From JAJDTT01 sp965116695 (GTDB taxonomy: Bacteria; Acidobacteriota; UBA6911; RPQK01; JAJDTT01), in contig OZ220706.1 in the NCBI GenBank assembly GCA_965116695.1, positions 1,240,001 through 1,304,000 on the forward strand: a stretch of 64,000 nucleotides of DNA, written 5' to 3'. The notes beneath the pieces are model-generated. The model saw only the letters and a list, made by a program, of their open reading frames with translations. It searched no databases and was not told the origin of the DNA. The stretch's first letter is position 1, and every line of letters starts with the position of its first letter. A program made the position numbers and the translations under genes. Shown here in pieces: positions 35,033 through 42,814 of the stretch.

Positions 35033-36118
35033 ATGAAACTGGGATTCTTCACCATGCCCCTCCACCCGCCGGGGTCGAACTTCACCGAGACCCTGGAGAG
35101 CGATCTGGAGCAGATCATCACCCTGGACCAATTGGGGTTTCACGAGGCTTGGCTCGGCGAGCACTTCACCAGCGTCTGGGAGAACATCCCCGCTCCCGAC
35201 CTGCTGCTGGCCAGCGCCATCCCCCAGACCGAGAAGATCATCCTGGGCACCGGCGTCACCTGCATGCCCAACCACAACCCATTCGTCATTGCCAGCCGCA
35301 TCGCCCAGTTGGATCACATGTGCCGTGGGAGGTTTTACTGGGGTGTGGGCTCGGGGGGTTTCCCGGGCGACTTCGAGGTCTTCGGGTTCGATCCCAAGAC
35401 CGGAGAACAAAGGGGAATGACCCGCGACGCGGTGGACGTGGTCCTCCAGCTCTGGCAGGATCCGCGGCCCGGCCTCTACGAACACAAGCACTGGCGCTTC
35501 ACCGTGCCGGAGCCTGAATCGGACATCGGTCTCCGATTCCACCTGCAGCCCTACCAGAAACCTCACCCTCCCATCGGCGTTGCCGGCGTGTCGGTCAAAT
35601 CCGGAACTCTCGTCCGGGCCGGAGAGGAGGGCTGGATTCCCATGAGCATCAACATCGTGCCGACGCGGATCCTCAAGTCGCACTGGGAGGCGGTGCTGGA
35701 GGGAGCCGCCACCACCGGACGGACTCCCGACCGGAGCCAGTGGCGCGTCGCCCGAAACGTGTTTGTCGCGGATACCACCGAGGAAGCCCGACGTTGCGTC
35801 CTGGAAGGGACCATGGCGCGGGACTTCGATGACTATTTCCTCCGCCTGCTGCCCAAGTGCAAGATGCTCGACCTGATGAAGACCGACCTCGACATGCCCG
35901 ACGCGGACGTGACTCCGGAATACCTGCTGGACAACCTCTGGCTCGTGGGCAGTCCCGACGACGTCACCGAGAAGCTCCAGCGGCTTCAGCACGACTTGGG
36001 CGGCTTCGGAGTCCTCCTGGTTCTGGGTCACGAATGGGACCCGAAGGAACGCTGGATCGAGTCCATGCGGCTTCTTCAAGAAGAGGTTTTGCCGCGTGTG
36101 AATGGAGCTGGGGAATGA
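35033..36118 (+). CDS. LLM class flavin-dependent oxidoreductase
   Basis: 361 residues with the luciferase-like monooxygenase fold: MKLGFFTMPLHPPGSN, GFHEAWLGEHFTSVWENIPAPDL, GTGVTCMPNHNP and a GVGSGGFPGDFEVFGF segment. Such enzymes are (beta/alpha)8 barrels that use reduced FMN or F420 to oxidise small substrates. It starts 73 bases after the amidohydrolase gene on the same strand. No flavin reductase partner is nearby, so the source of reduced flavin would be elsewhere in the genome. The following 187 bases carry a dispersed repeat cluster. Confidence 0.88.
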   Translation: MKLGFFTMPLHPPGSNFTETLESDLEQIITLDQLGFHEAWLGEHFTSVWENIPAPDLLLASAIPQTEKIILGTGVTCMPNHNPFVIASRIAQLDHMCRGRFYWGVGSGGFPGDFEVFGFDPKTGEQRGMTRDAVDVVLQLWQDPRPGLYEHKHWRFTVPEPESDIGLRFHLQPYQKPHPPIGVAGVSVKSGTLVRAGEEGWIPMSINIVPTRILKSHWEAVLEGAATTGRTPDRSQWRVARNVFVADTTEEARRCVLEGTMARDFDDYFLRLLPKCKMLDLMKTDLDMPDADVTPEYLLDNLWLVGSPDDVTEKLQRLQHDLGGFGVLLVLGHEWDPKERWIESMRLLQEEVLPRVNGAGE

Positions 36119-36130
36119 GAACAGGGAGCG

Positions 36131-36264
36131 GCGACGTTCCTGTCTCCTCAGGAACGGCGGTTTTCCTACCGCCGGCCAGGGGGGCTGGGGGGACGGTCAT
36201 CCCCCCTCTACGCTTTCCATTGTTGGCAAGGAAGACGGGGCGACAGGAAAGTCGCCCCTCCCGA
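36131..36264. repeat. Dispersed palindromic element, copy A2 (compound)
   Basis: Several hyphenated palindromes are clustered here: GGGCGACAGGAAAGTCGCCC (36238-36257), CGGCGG/CCGCCG (36155-36174), and an inverted variant of the GACAGGAACGTC core at 36131-36145. A GGGGGGCTGG...CCCCCCTCTAC block matches copy A1 in the opposite orientation. It occupies most of the gap before feoA. Confidence 0.6.
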
Positions 36265-36305
36265 GATGAAGCAAACGGGTTGAAGGATAGGGAGGAGTCA
36301 GGATC

Positions 36306-36563
36306 GTGGCACGGTTCACACTAAAGGATCTGGGGAGGCAGGAAGAAGCCATCCTGGAATCCATCGATCTGCCGGAGCGTGACGCCCGGCGTTTCATGGA
36401 ACTGGGCTTTCTCCCCGGTTCGGTGGTATCGGCCGCCGGACGCTCGCCGTTCGGCGACCCTCGGGTGTACCGGGTGGACGGCACCGAAGTCGCACTGCGG
36501 CGTGAGACGGCCGCCCGCCTGATTTTGCGCAGACCCGGTTCCATCGGCCGCCAAGACTCATGA
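36306..36563 (+). CDS. feoA: FeoA family protein
   Basis: 85 residues from a GTG with GGGAGGAG about nine bases upstream. It has the SH3-like FeoA pattern ARRFMELGFLPGSVVSAAGRSPFGDPRVYRVDG, then VALRRETAARLIL. FeoA is a small cytoplasmic protein that supports the ferrous iron transporter FeoB. The stop overlaps the feoB start by four bases (ATGA), so the two are translationally coupled. No feoC is present after feoB. Confidence 0.88.
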   Translation: MARFTLKDLGRQEEAILESIDLPERDARRFMELGFLPGSVVSAAGRSPFGDPRVYRVDGTEVALRRETAARLILRRPGSIGRQDS

Positions 36564-38449
36564 GCCATAGGCATGGGGCCGGCACGGCCGCTCCCGTTTC
36601 CACGGCCCATCCTGAAGACTCCACGCGCCTGCGCACCGTCGCCGTCGTGGGCCCGCCCAACACCGGAAAGTCGACCCTTTTCAACCGGCTGACCGGACTT
36701 CGCCAGCGCGTGGCCAACTATCCCGGAGTTACGGTCGAAAAGCGCATCGGACGCGCCCGGCTTCCGGGTGATATCGAGGTCCACCTGATCGACCTGCCGG
36801 GCATCTACAGCCTGGAACCCCGGTCGGAAGACGAGAGAGTGGCCCGGGACGTCCTCACCGGCCGCATGCCGGGCGTCTCCAGTCCGGACGCCGTCATACT
36901 GATTCTCGATTCCACCAACCTGGGGCGCCACCTCGGGTTCGCCGCTCCCATCCTCAGCCTGGGAATTCCGACCCTCGTGGTCCTGAACATGTCCGATTCG
37001 CTGCGGAGCGGCGGCGGACGCCTCGATCTGGACGCCGTGGCGCAACAGATCGGGGCTCCCGTCGCCCTGGTCAGCGCCCGGACCGGAGAGGGGACCGATG
37101 CGATCCGGGAGTTCCTGGTGGGGGCCCTGGCCGTTCCCGTTCCCTTGGAGCTGCCGGTGATTCAGGACATTCGCCGCTGCCGGGAGTGGTCGGCGCAGAT
37201 CGGCGAAGCGGCGGAATACCGCCCCCCGGCTCCCCCGAGGTGGACCCGGCGTCTCGACGCCGTCCTGCTCCATCCGGTAGCGGGCCTTCTCATCTTCGCC
37301 GCGGTGGTGGTCGCCGTCTTCCAGACGGTCTTCACGTTTGCCATCCCCCTCATGGATGCCACCGACGCCATGGTCTCCACTTCCGGAGAGTGGGTCCGCG
37401 CCCTGCTACCCGACTCCTGGTTCCGCAGCCTGCTCATCGAAGGGGTCTGGGGCGGCGTGGGATCGGTGGTGATCTTCCTGCCCCAGATCCTGCTGCTCTT
37501 CCTCTTCATCGGCGTGCTGGAGGACTCGGGCTACATGGCCCGGGCGGCGCTCATCGCGGACCGGACCATGGCCCGGGTAGGCCTCCAGGGCAAGTCCTTT
37601 ATCCCGCTGCTTTCTGCCTACGCCTGTGCGGTTCCGGCCATCCTGGCCACCCGGACCATCGAGAGCAAGCGGGACCGGATCGCCACCATCATGATCGCGC
37701 CCTTCATGACCTGCTCGGCCCGGTTGCCGGTCTACACGCTGGTGGTTGCCGCCTTCATCCCGGAACGCCCCGTCCTGGGCGGTTTCCTGGGCACCCGCGC
37801 GGCGACCATGCTGGGACTGTACCTGCTCGGATTCCTGGCGGCCATCCTGACGGCGTGGGCCCTCAAGTCGTCGGTGCTTCGCGGCGCCGGCGCTCCCTTC
37901 TCCCTGGAGATGCCTCCCTACCGCGTGCCCGGCCTTCAGTCGTTGGCCTTGCGCCTGCTGGACCGCGCCAAGATCTTCCTGCGGCGCGCCGGCACCATCA
38001 TTCTCTGCACGGCCATCGTCCTCTGGTTCCTGGCCAGCCTCCCGCTCCGGAACGGCGAAGCGCCCCCGATTGCCGAAAGCGTCATCGGGACGGTGGGCCG
38101 GACCATCGAGCCGGTCATCGAGCCCCTGGGATTCGACTGGAAGATTGGAATCGGGCTCATTACCTCCCTGGCGGCCCGCGAGGTGATCGTGGGAACGCTG
38201 GGCACCATCTACGGAATGGAAGCGGAAGAAGGCTCCCGGGATCTGCAGGAGGCGCTCAAGGCCGACCTGGATCTGGGCGGGGCGGTGGCGCTCCTGGTCT
38301 TCTTCGCCTTCGCCATGCAATGCATGTCCACGGTGGCGGTGGTGCGGAGGGAGACGGCCGGTTGGCGCTGGCCGGTGGCGCAGTTCGCCTACATGACGCT
38401 GCTGGCTTACGTCTCGGCCTACCTGGCCAACCGGATCATCGGGCCTTGA
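36560..38449 (+). CDS. feoB: Ferrous iron transporter FeoB
   Basis: 629 residues. The N-terminal G domain has G1 GPPNTGKSTLFNRLTG, the switch-I segment VANYPGVTVEKR, G3 DLPG and G4 NMSD. The C-terminal membrane part contains gate-type segments such as FIPLLSAYACAVPAILATRTI and LAAREVIVGTLGTIYGM. It imports Fe2+ across the inner membrane. It is shorter than the E. coli protein, mainly in the linker region. It is coupled to feoA. A long palindrome immediately follows its stop and separates it from a convergent serine hydrolase gene. Confidence 0.93.
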   Translation: MSHRHGAGTAAPVSTAHPEDSTRLRTVAVVGPPNTGKSTLFNRLTGLRQRVANYPGVTVEKRIGRARLPGDIEVHLIDLPGIYSLEPRSEDERVARDVLTGRMPGVSSPDAVILILDSTNLGRHLGFAAPILSLGIPTLVVLNMSDSLRSGGGRLDLDAVAQQIGAPVALVSARTGEGTDAIREFLVGALAVPVPLELPVIQDIRRCREWSAQIGEAAEYRPPAPPRWTRRLDAVLLHPVAGLLIFAAVVVAVFQTVFTFAIPLMDATDAMVSTSGEWVRALLPDSWFRSLLIEGVWGGVGSVVIFLPQILLLFLFIGVLEDSGYMARAALIADRTMARVGLQGKSFIPLLSAYACAVPAILATRTIESKRDRIATIMIAPFMTCSARLPVYTLVVAAFIPERPVLGGFLGTRAATMLGLYLLGFLAAILTAWALKSSVLRGAGAPFSLEMPPYRVPGLQSLALRLLDRAKIFLRRAGTIILCTAIVLWFLASLPLRNGEAPPIAESVIGTVGRTIEPVIEPLGFDWKIGIGLITSLAAREVIVGTLGTIYGMEAEEGSRDLQEALKADLDLGGAVALLVFFAFAMQCMSTVAVVRRETAGWRWPVAQFAYMTLLAYVSAYLANRIIGP

Positions 38450-38610
38450 CAGCCCGTGGCAAAAGTCGTCACGGCATTCGACCGTCCCTGCATCCCGGCG
38501 GACTGCGTTGCGATTCGGGCACATACTTCCGGTATGCACCCAAATCGCGCCTTGTCCGGCGGGCGCAGGAACGGTCTCGGTGCTCGCGGGACTTTCACCA
38601 CGGACTGTTG
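38450..38610. repeat. Long imperfect palindrome (about 160 bp)
   Basis: The left arm CAGCCCGTGGCAAAAGTCGT pairs with the right arm ending CACGGACTGTTG. The inner parts also pair: GACCGTCCCTGC against GCAGGAACGGTC, GGCGGACTGCGTTGCGATTC against its complement near 38545-38565, and CACATAC / GTATGCA. The loop is TTCCG at about 38527-38531. Each arm is about 75 bases with a few mismatches. It lies between convergent genes and could act as a bidirectional terminator; its size and arms are more like a non-coding mobile or MITE-like element. Confidence 0.75.
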
Positions 38611-38630
38611 AACCCCCGGATCCGGGGAGC

Positions 38631-40022
38631 TCATCCGATGGCGTCCTGAATTCCCCTCAGCGCCGCATTGAAGGCGGGGACGCTGACGCTCAGAACATCG
38701 TACTCGGTGAGACGGGCCACCACCAGGTCCCGCGAAGGAATCACCAGCGTATTCTGGCCGCCGGCTCCGGCGGCATAGAAGGCATCGTCGGGGGCGTCCC
38801 AGTTGCCGGTGGTGTTGAGCCACCACATGGCGCCGTAGCGTGACTCGCTCGGTTCCCCCTCCTCATTGAACCATCCCGGCGCCGGTGTGCGGACGAACTC
38901 CACGAACTCTTCGGACAGCAGCCGCTCCCCCTGCCAGACGCCCCCTTGCAGGTAGAGGAGTCCGATTCGGGCCCAGTCCCGGACCGTCCCGTACTCGTAG
39001 CCGGAGAGGATGAAGTTGCCGTAGGGATCCGTGTCCAGCACCATCCTGCGGATTCCGATCCGGTCGAAGAGGGCGCGTTGCGGAAAGGTGAGGTATTCCT
39101 CCCCCCGGGCCTCCACCGCGCGGCGGACCAGGTATCCGAGGGTCAGGGGATCGCAGTTGCGGTACCGGCCCACGGTTCCGGGTGGAAAACGCAGCCGCCG
39201 CGAGACAGCGTACCGGAAGACGTCCAGGGCGCAGGGGTAGACGTAGTAATGGTCCGGATAGGCGGTGGAGATCCGGTAGGTTCCCTGCGGCGTCTGCTCC
39301 ATCACCTCGTAGAGGGTGAAGTCGAGTCCGCTGGACATGCGGAACAGGTCCTCGATCCGGATCTCTCGCCGCGGGTCGCCCGGCGCCTGCCATTCGGGCA
39401 CCGGCGCCGGGCCGGTCATCTGCAGGCGCCCCTCCTGGATCAGGCGGCCCGCCAGGGTGCCGGTGAGGCTCTTCCCCATGGACCAGCTCTCCAGCAGCGT
39501 GTCCTTGCGGATTCCCGGCGCATAGCGCTCGGCGATGAGGCGGCCCTTGTAGACCACCGCCAGCGACGTGGTCCGGGCCGGCGGTTCGAAGGCGAGTTCG
39601 ACAGCCGCCCGCAGCTTCTCCTCATCGACCTCGGGAGGGAGGGGTTCCTCCGGAAGGAGATCTCCCATGGGCCACGGCTGGGTATCGGACGGCGGGAGCG
39701 TGGTCCGCACCGGTAGGGGATCGAAGTAGATGCCGTCATGGTCCCGCGGATGCACGATGCACCCCTGGTCGCCGTAGAAACCGGCGGTGCGGCGGTAGCC
39801 ACCGGACAGGACGGCGTGAACCCGCTTCCGGTCGTAATCGATGACGTCGTCGAGGTGCTGCAGGTCGGACTCGGGCAGCTTCAGCAGGTCCACGGCCACG
39901 TTTCGGCTGTGCTGCCGTGCCGCCTCTTCGCCGGTTCCGGTAACGAATATTGCAGAACAGAGCAGTTTTGCGTACCCGGCCAGACCGATGTCGCTGGGGT
40001 CCTGATCCTTCGCTTCGTGCAT
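38631..40022 (-). CDS. Serine hydrolase (class C beta-lactamase-like), copy 1
   Basis: 463 residues of the beta-lactamase/DD-peptidase-like fold. It has the SxxK motif in ESWSMGKSLTGTLAG and the YxN-like YRNCDPLTLGY. An N-terminal extension of about 120 residues (YGDQGCIVHPRDHDGIYFDP) is shared with the paralogue at 58363. Unlike that paralogue, no signal peptide is visible; the alignable region begins almost at the first Met, so the secretion signal may be lost or the start mis-set. It probably hydrolyses esters, amides or peptides. The start is only 17 bases from the divergent TPR gene. Confidence 0.82.
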   Translation of the reverse strand: MHEAKDQDPSDIGLAGYAKLLCSAIFVTGTGEEAARQHSRNVAVDLLKLPESDLQHLDDVIDYDRKRVHAVLSGGYRRTAGFYGDQGCIVHPRDHDGIYFDPLPVRTTLPPSDTQPWPMGDLLPEEPLPPEVDEEKLRAAVELAFEPPARTTSLAVVYKGRLIAERYAPGIRKDTLLESWSMGKSLTGTLAGRLIQEGRLQMTGPAPVPEWQAPGDPRREIRIEDLFRMSSGLDFTLYEVMEQTPQGTYRISTAYPDHYYVYPCALDVFRYAVSRRLRFPPGTVGRYRNCDPLTLGYLVRRAVEARGEEYLTFPQRALFDRIGIRRMVLDTDPYGNFILSGYEYGTVRDWARIGLLYLQGGVWQGERLLSEEFVEFVRTPAPGWFNEEGEPSESRYGAMWWLNTTGNWDAPDDAFYAAGAGGQNTLVIPSRDLVVARLTEYDVLSVSVPAFNAALRGIQDAIG

Positions 40023-40039
40023 GCGGGGTATTATGAGGC

Positions 40040-40789
40040 ATGTTTCGTGTGAGATTTAGCATATTTCTTCTCGCCTTGGGCGTCTTCCTCAACTCCAATC
40101 ACACCGCCATGAGCCAGAGGGCCGAGGAGCTGCTGAACCGCGCCGTGGAGGCTTCGGAGCAGGGTCGGAGCTCAGAGTCCGTGGATCTGGCCACGAACGC
40201 CCTGGAGCGGAACCCCGAGTTGGCCTATGCACACTACCTGCGGGGCCGGGAGCAGTTTCGACTGGGCAAGGTCAGGGAATCCGTGGCGGACCTGGAACAG
40301 TACGTCCGGCTCCGTCCCGACATGGAGCCGAGGCAGTGGGAATTGGGGCTTTCCTACTACTATGCGGGTCAATTCGAGAAGGGAGCGAGGCAATTCGAGC
40401 TCTACCAGACCTACCACGACAACGACGTGGAGAACTCGGTCTGGCGCTACCTGTGCATCGCCCGAACCGACGGGACGGAGAAGGCCCGGTCGACCCTGAT
40501 GCCGATTCGGAACGATCCCCGGATTCCCATGATGGCCATCTACGACATGTTCCGGGGAGAAGGGTCGCCCCGGAAGGTCCTTGAAGCCGCTCGCGCCGGC
40601 CGGCCCGGACCAGCCCAACTGGAAGGGCGCCTCTTCTACGCCCACCTCTACATCGGGCTCTTCCTGCTCGCCCAGGGAGACCAGGACGGCGGAAAAACCC
40701 ACATCCTGGCAGCGGAGAAGAGAAGGGTCCGCCACTACATGTGGGACGTAGCCCGCTACCAGGCGAGCCTCCTCGGCGGGACGGAGTAG
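40040..40789 (+). CDS. Secreted TPR-repeat protein
   Basis: 249 residues with a signal-like N-terminus (VRFSIFLLALGVFLNSNHTA) and three or four tetratricopeptide repeats (AVEASEQGRSSESVDLATNA, HYLRGREQFRLGKVRESVADLEQYVRL, LGLSYYYAGQFEKGARQFELY). The layout resembles small NlpI-like periplasmic scaffolds, although there is no lipobox. TPR proteins mediate protein-protein contact. It is divergent from a serine hydrolase with a very short intergenic gap, so the promoters must overlap coding sequence. No partner is identifiable. Confidence 0.7.
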   Translation: MFRVRFSIFLLALGVFLNSNHTAMSQRAEELLNRAVEASEQGRSSESVDLATNALERNPELAYAHYLRGREQFRLGKVRESVADLEQYVRLRPDMEPRQWELGLSYYYAGQFEKGARQFELYQTYHDNDVENSVWRYLCIARTDGTEKARSTLMPIRNDPRIPMMAIYDMFRGEGSPRKVLEAARAGRPGPAQLEGRLFYAHLYIGLFLLAQGDQDGGKTHILAAEKRRVRHYMWDVARYQASLLGGTE

Positions 40790-40873
40790 AGATCTGCGAC
40801 CGGGCGGCACCTTGAGCCCGGCCCCGGCCCGGATCAATCCGGCGGATCTTTGGAGTGTTTTATGTTGGTCAAC

Positions 40874-40903
40874 TACTTGATCTAGTAACTGGTCATGATC
40901 AAG
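40874..40903. promoter_or_regulatory. Candidate operator of the Phd/PIN toxin-antitoxin locus
   Basis: TACTTGATCTAGTA (40874-40887) is a near-palindrome. CTTGATC (40876-40882) and GATCAAG (40897-40903) form a seven-base inverted repeat that overlaps the antitoxin ATG at 40895. It is a natural site for Phd-type autorepression. Confidence 0.45.
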
Positions 40904-41143
40904 ATCAACACGGCTGAAGCGAAGACTCATTTTTCCCGGTATTTGGGAAGAGTGGAGAATGGAGAAACGATCATTGTTTGCCGGCGCAATCTGCCAATTG
41001 CCGAGATTCGGCCGATTCCCAAGTTGCCCGACAATCCGCGGCCAGTCGGTATCGATCGCGGGCTGAAGATTCCTGCCAGCTTTTTCGAGCCCCTCCCCGA
41101 CGAAATATTGGACGCATTCGAGGGGAACAAGAAACCAACGTGA
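40895..41143 (+). CDS. Phd/YefM-type antitoxin
   Basis: 82 residues. INTAEAKTHFSRYLGRVENG, then ETIIVCRRNLPIAEIRPI, is the standard Phd/YefM DNA-binding domain, followed by a flexible tail (PASFFEPLPDEILDAFEG) that wraps the toxin. The stop overlaps the PIN toxin start by four bases (GTGA). The pair is intact and should autoregulate through the inverted repeat overlapping its start. Confidence 0.9.
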   Translation: MIKINTAEAKTHFSRYLGRVENGETIIVCRRNLPIAEIRPIPKLPDNPRPVGIDRGLKIPASFFEPLPDEILDAFEGNKKPT

Positions 41144-41526
41144 AACTCCTGCTCGACACTTGTACGTTCCTGTGGCTCGCAGCCGATGATCCTCAATTGA
41201 GCCGGACAGCCCGCCACAGTTGCCGCAATCCCGAGAACAGTGTCTTCCTCAGTGCACTCTCGGCTTGGGAGATAGCGATAGAGTACAGACTCGGCTGTCT
41301 TTCACTGCCCGAGGCACCCAACCGCTATGTGGCCAGTCGGCGTCAGTGGCTGCAGATCCAACCGCTGCCGTTCGACGAAGCCTGTGCCGCACATGAGGCG
41401 CTTCTGCCCGTGCACCACCGGGACCCGTTCGATCGTGGGCTTATCTCTCAAGCCATCTTGAACGGCCTTGTCATCGTGACCCCGGATCCGGAAATTGCCC
41501 AGTATCCGGCGCAAGTCTTATGGTAG
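41140..41526 (+). CDS. PIN-domain RNase toxin (VapC-like)
   Basis: 128 residues from the GTG at 41140, coupled to the antitoxin stop. The PIN domain shows KLLLDTCTFLWLA with the first acidic residue, LSALSAWEIAIEYRLG, LLPVHHRDPFDRGLISQA with the second acidic cluster, and VTPDPEI at the end. PIN toxins cleave tRNA or mRNA and inhibit translation when the antitoxin is degraded. This is the only toxin-antitoxin locus of the window with a complete toxin. Confidence 0.9.
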   Translation: MKLLLDTCTFLWLAADDPQLSRTARHSCRNPENSVFLSALSAWEIAIEYRLGCLSLPEAPNRYVASRRQWLQIQPLPFDEACAAHEALLPVHHRDPFDRGLISQAILNGLVIVTPDPEIAQYPAQVLW

Positions 41527-41635
41527 CCGGTCCACTCGATCCTTAAGCGATATCCTGGCTTGCCCGGACATGGGACAGGCGGGTCGTGCTCTGTTTGGGA
41601 ATCGCCGGGAGCGTGTAGTAACCTTGATTTCCACT

Positions 41636-42748
41636 ATGAAACTGAAACCGGCATGGATCCTTCTCTTCGTTTCCTTCCTTGGAACATCCGCGGCGGAGAA
41701 AGACAGTCAAGCGCCCAAACCGCAGTATGAATGGGAAAAGATTCTCATCCCCGCCGCATCGGCCCGGGAGCCGATTCGGGACAAGTTCTCGGCCCGCCGC
41801 GCCGTGGCCTACATGGAGGATGGGGCTCTGGCCTGGACCCGGAAGCGGGAGTGCATCGCCTGCCACACCAACGGCACCTATTTCGTGACGCGTCCGGCCT
41901 TGACCGGAACCTTGGGCAAGCCTCCCGCGGAACTGAGGGAGTTCGTCGTCGATGAACTCGACGAGCTGCGGGCGATGGAGCCCGAAAAACTTGGTTCCGG
42001 CGTCCGCCCGACCCAGGTCGCCTACGCGGCGCAGGGGCTGGCCGAATGGGATTCCCACGTCACTGGCGAGCTCTCCCGGGAGACCCGGGAAGCCCTGGAC
42101 CTGATGCTCCAAGTCCAGGATCCCGAAGGCGCCTGGAGCAACGTCGACACTTGGCCGCCGTTCGAGTCCAGCCGGTATCAGTCCGCCACCGTGGCCGCCA
42201 TGGCCATGGCGAACGCTCCCGGATGGCTGGCCGCCAATGGAGACCAGGAATCGGTGCGAAAGACCCGGGAATACTTGAGGACCCGGGCGCCCCACGACTA
42301 TGGCCGCCTCCTTCTGCTCTGGGTCTCCACGCACTGGCCCGGTTTGTTGGAAGCAGAGAAGCAGCAGGAATTGGTGGAGATGATCTGGCGGCATCAACGG
42401 GCAGACGGGGGCTGGTCGATGCGCACTTTCGCCACTCCCGAAACCTGGGGCCGCGGAAACCGCGCCGAGAAGCTCCGGGCCGAAGACGATTTCGAGAATC
42501 CGGCCAGCGACGGCCACCAGACCGGACTCTGCGTCCTGGTCTTGAGACGGGCCGGGGTTCCGGCAGACGATCCCCGAATTCAAAGAGCCGTCGACTGGCT
42601 GCTTACCAACCAGCGGGAGTCGGGCCGCTGGTGGACGCGGTCCCTCAACACGGACAAGTTCCATTTCATCACCTACAGCGGCACCTGCTACCCGTTGCTG
42701 GCGCTGGACAGTTGCGGCCGTTTGGCCGTCGACCGGACTACTCCGTGA
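41636..42748 (+). CDS. Secreted alpha-toroid (prenyltransferase/squalene-cyclase-like) protein with CxxCH
   Basis: 370 residues starting at the ATG at 41636, just before the signal peptide (MKLKPAWILLFVSFLGTSAA); no Shine-Dalgarno is obvious. A CIACH haem-type motif lies at about residue 75. The rest is a series of helical repeats rich in QxxxGxW-like pieces (LMLQVQDPEGAWSNVDTWPP, WRHQRADGGWSM, WLLTNQRESGRWW), typical of the alpha-alpha toroid shared by terpenoid cyclases, prenyltransferases and complement-like proteins. The usual DXDD catalytic motif is absent. It may be a c-type haem-bearing periplasmic protein. It precedes an amidase gene by 66 bases. Confidence 0.65.
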   Translation: MKLKPAWILLFVSFLGTSAAEKDSQAPKPQYEWEKILIPAASAREPIRDKFSARRAVAYMEDGALAWTRKRECIACHTNGTYFVTRPALTGTLGKPPAELREFVVDELDELRAMEPEKLGSGVRPTQVAYAAQGLAEWDSHVTGELSRETREALDLMLQVQDPEGAWSNVDTWPPFESSRYQSATVAAMAMANAPGWLAANGDQESVRKTREYLRTRAPHDYGRLLLLWVSTHWPGLLEAEKQQELVEMIWRHQRADGGWSMRTFATPETWGRGNRAEKLRAEDDFENPASDGHQTGLCVLVLRRAGVPADDPRIQRAVDWLLTNQRESGRWWTRSLNTDKFHFITYSGTCYPLLALDSCGRLAVDRTTP

Positions 42749-42814
42749 TCCGCGCCGGCGGCCCCAGGATGAGAATTCCTCGACCCGGCTTCTCAAGCCT
42801 TCCAAGGTTCCATC

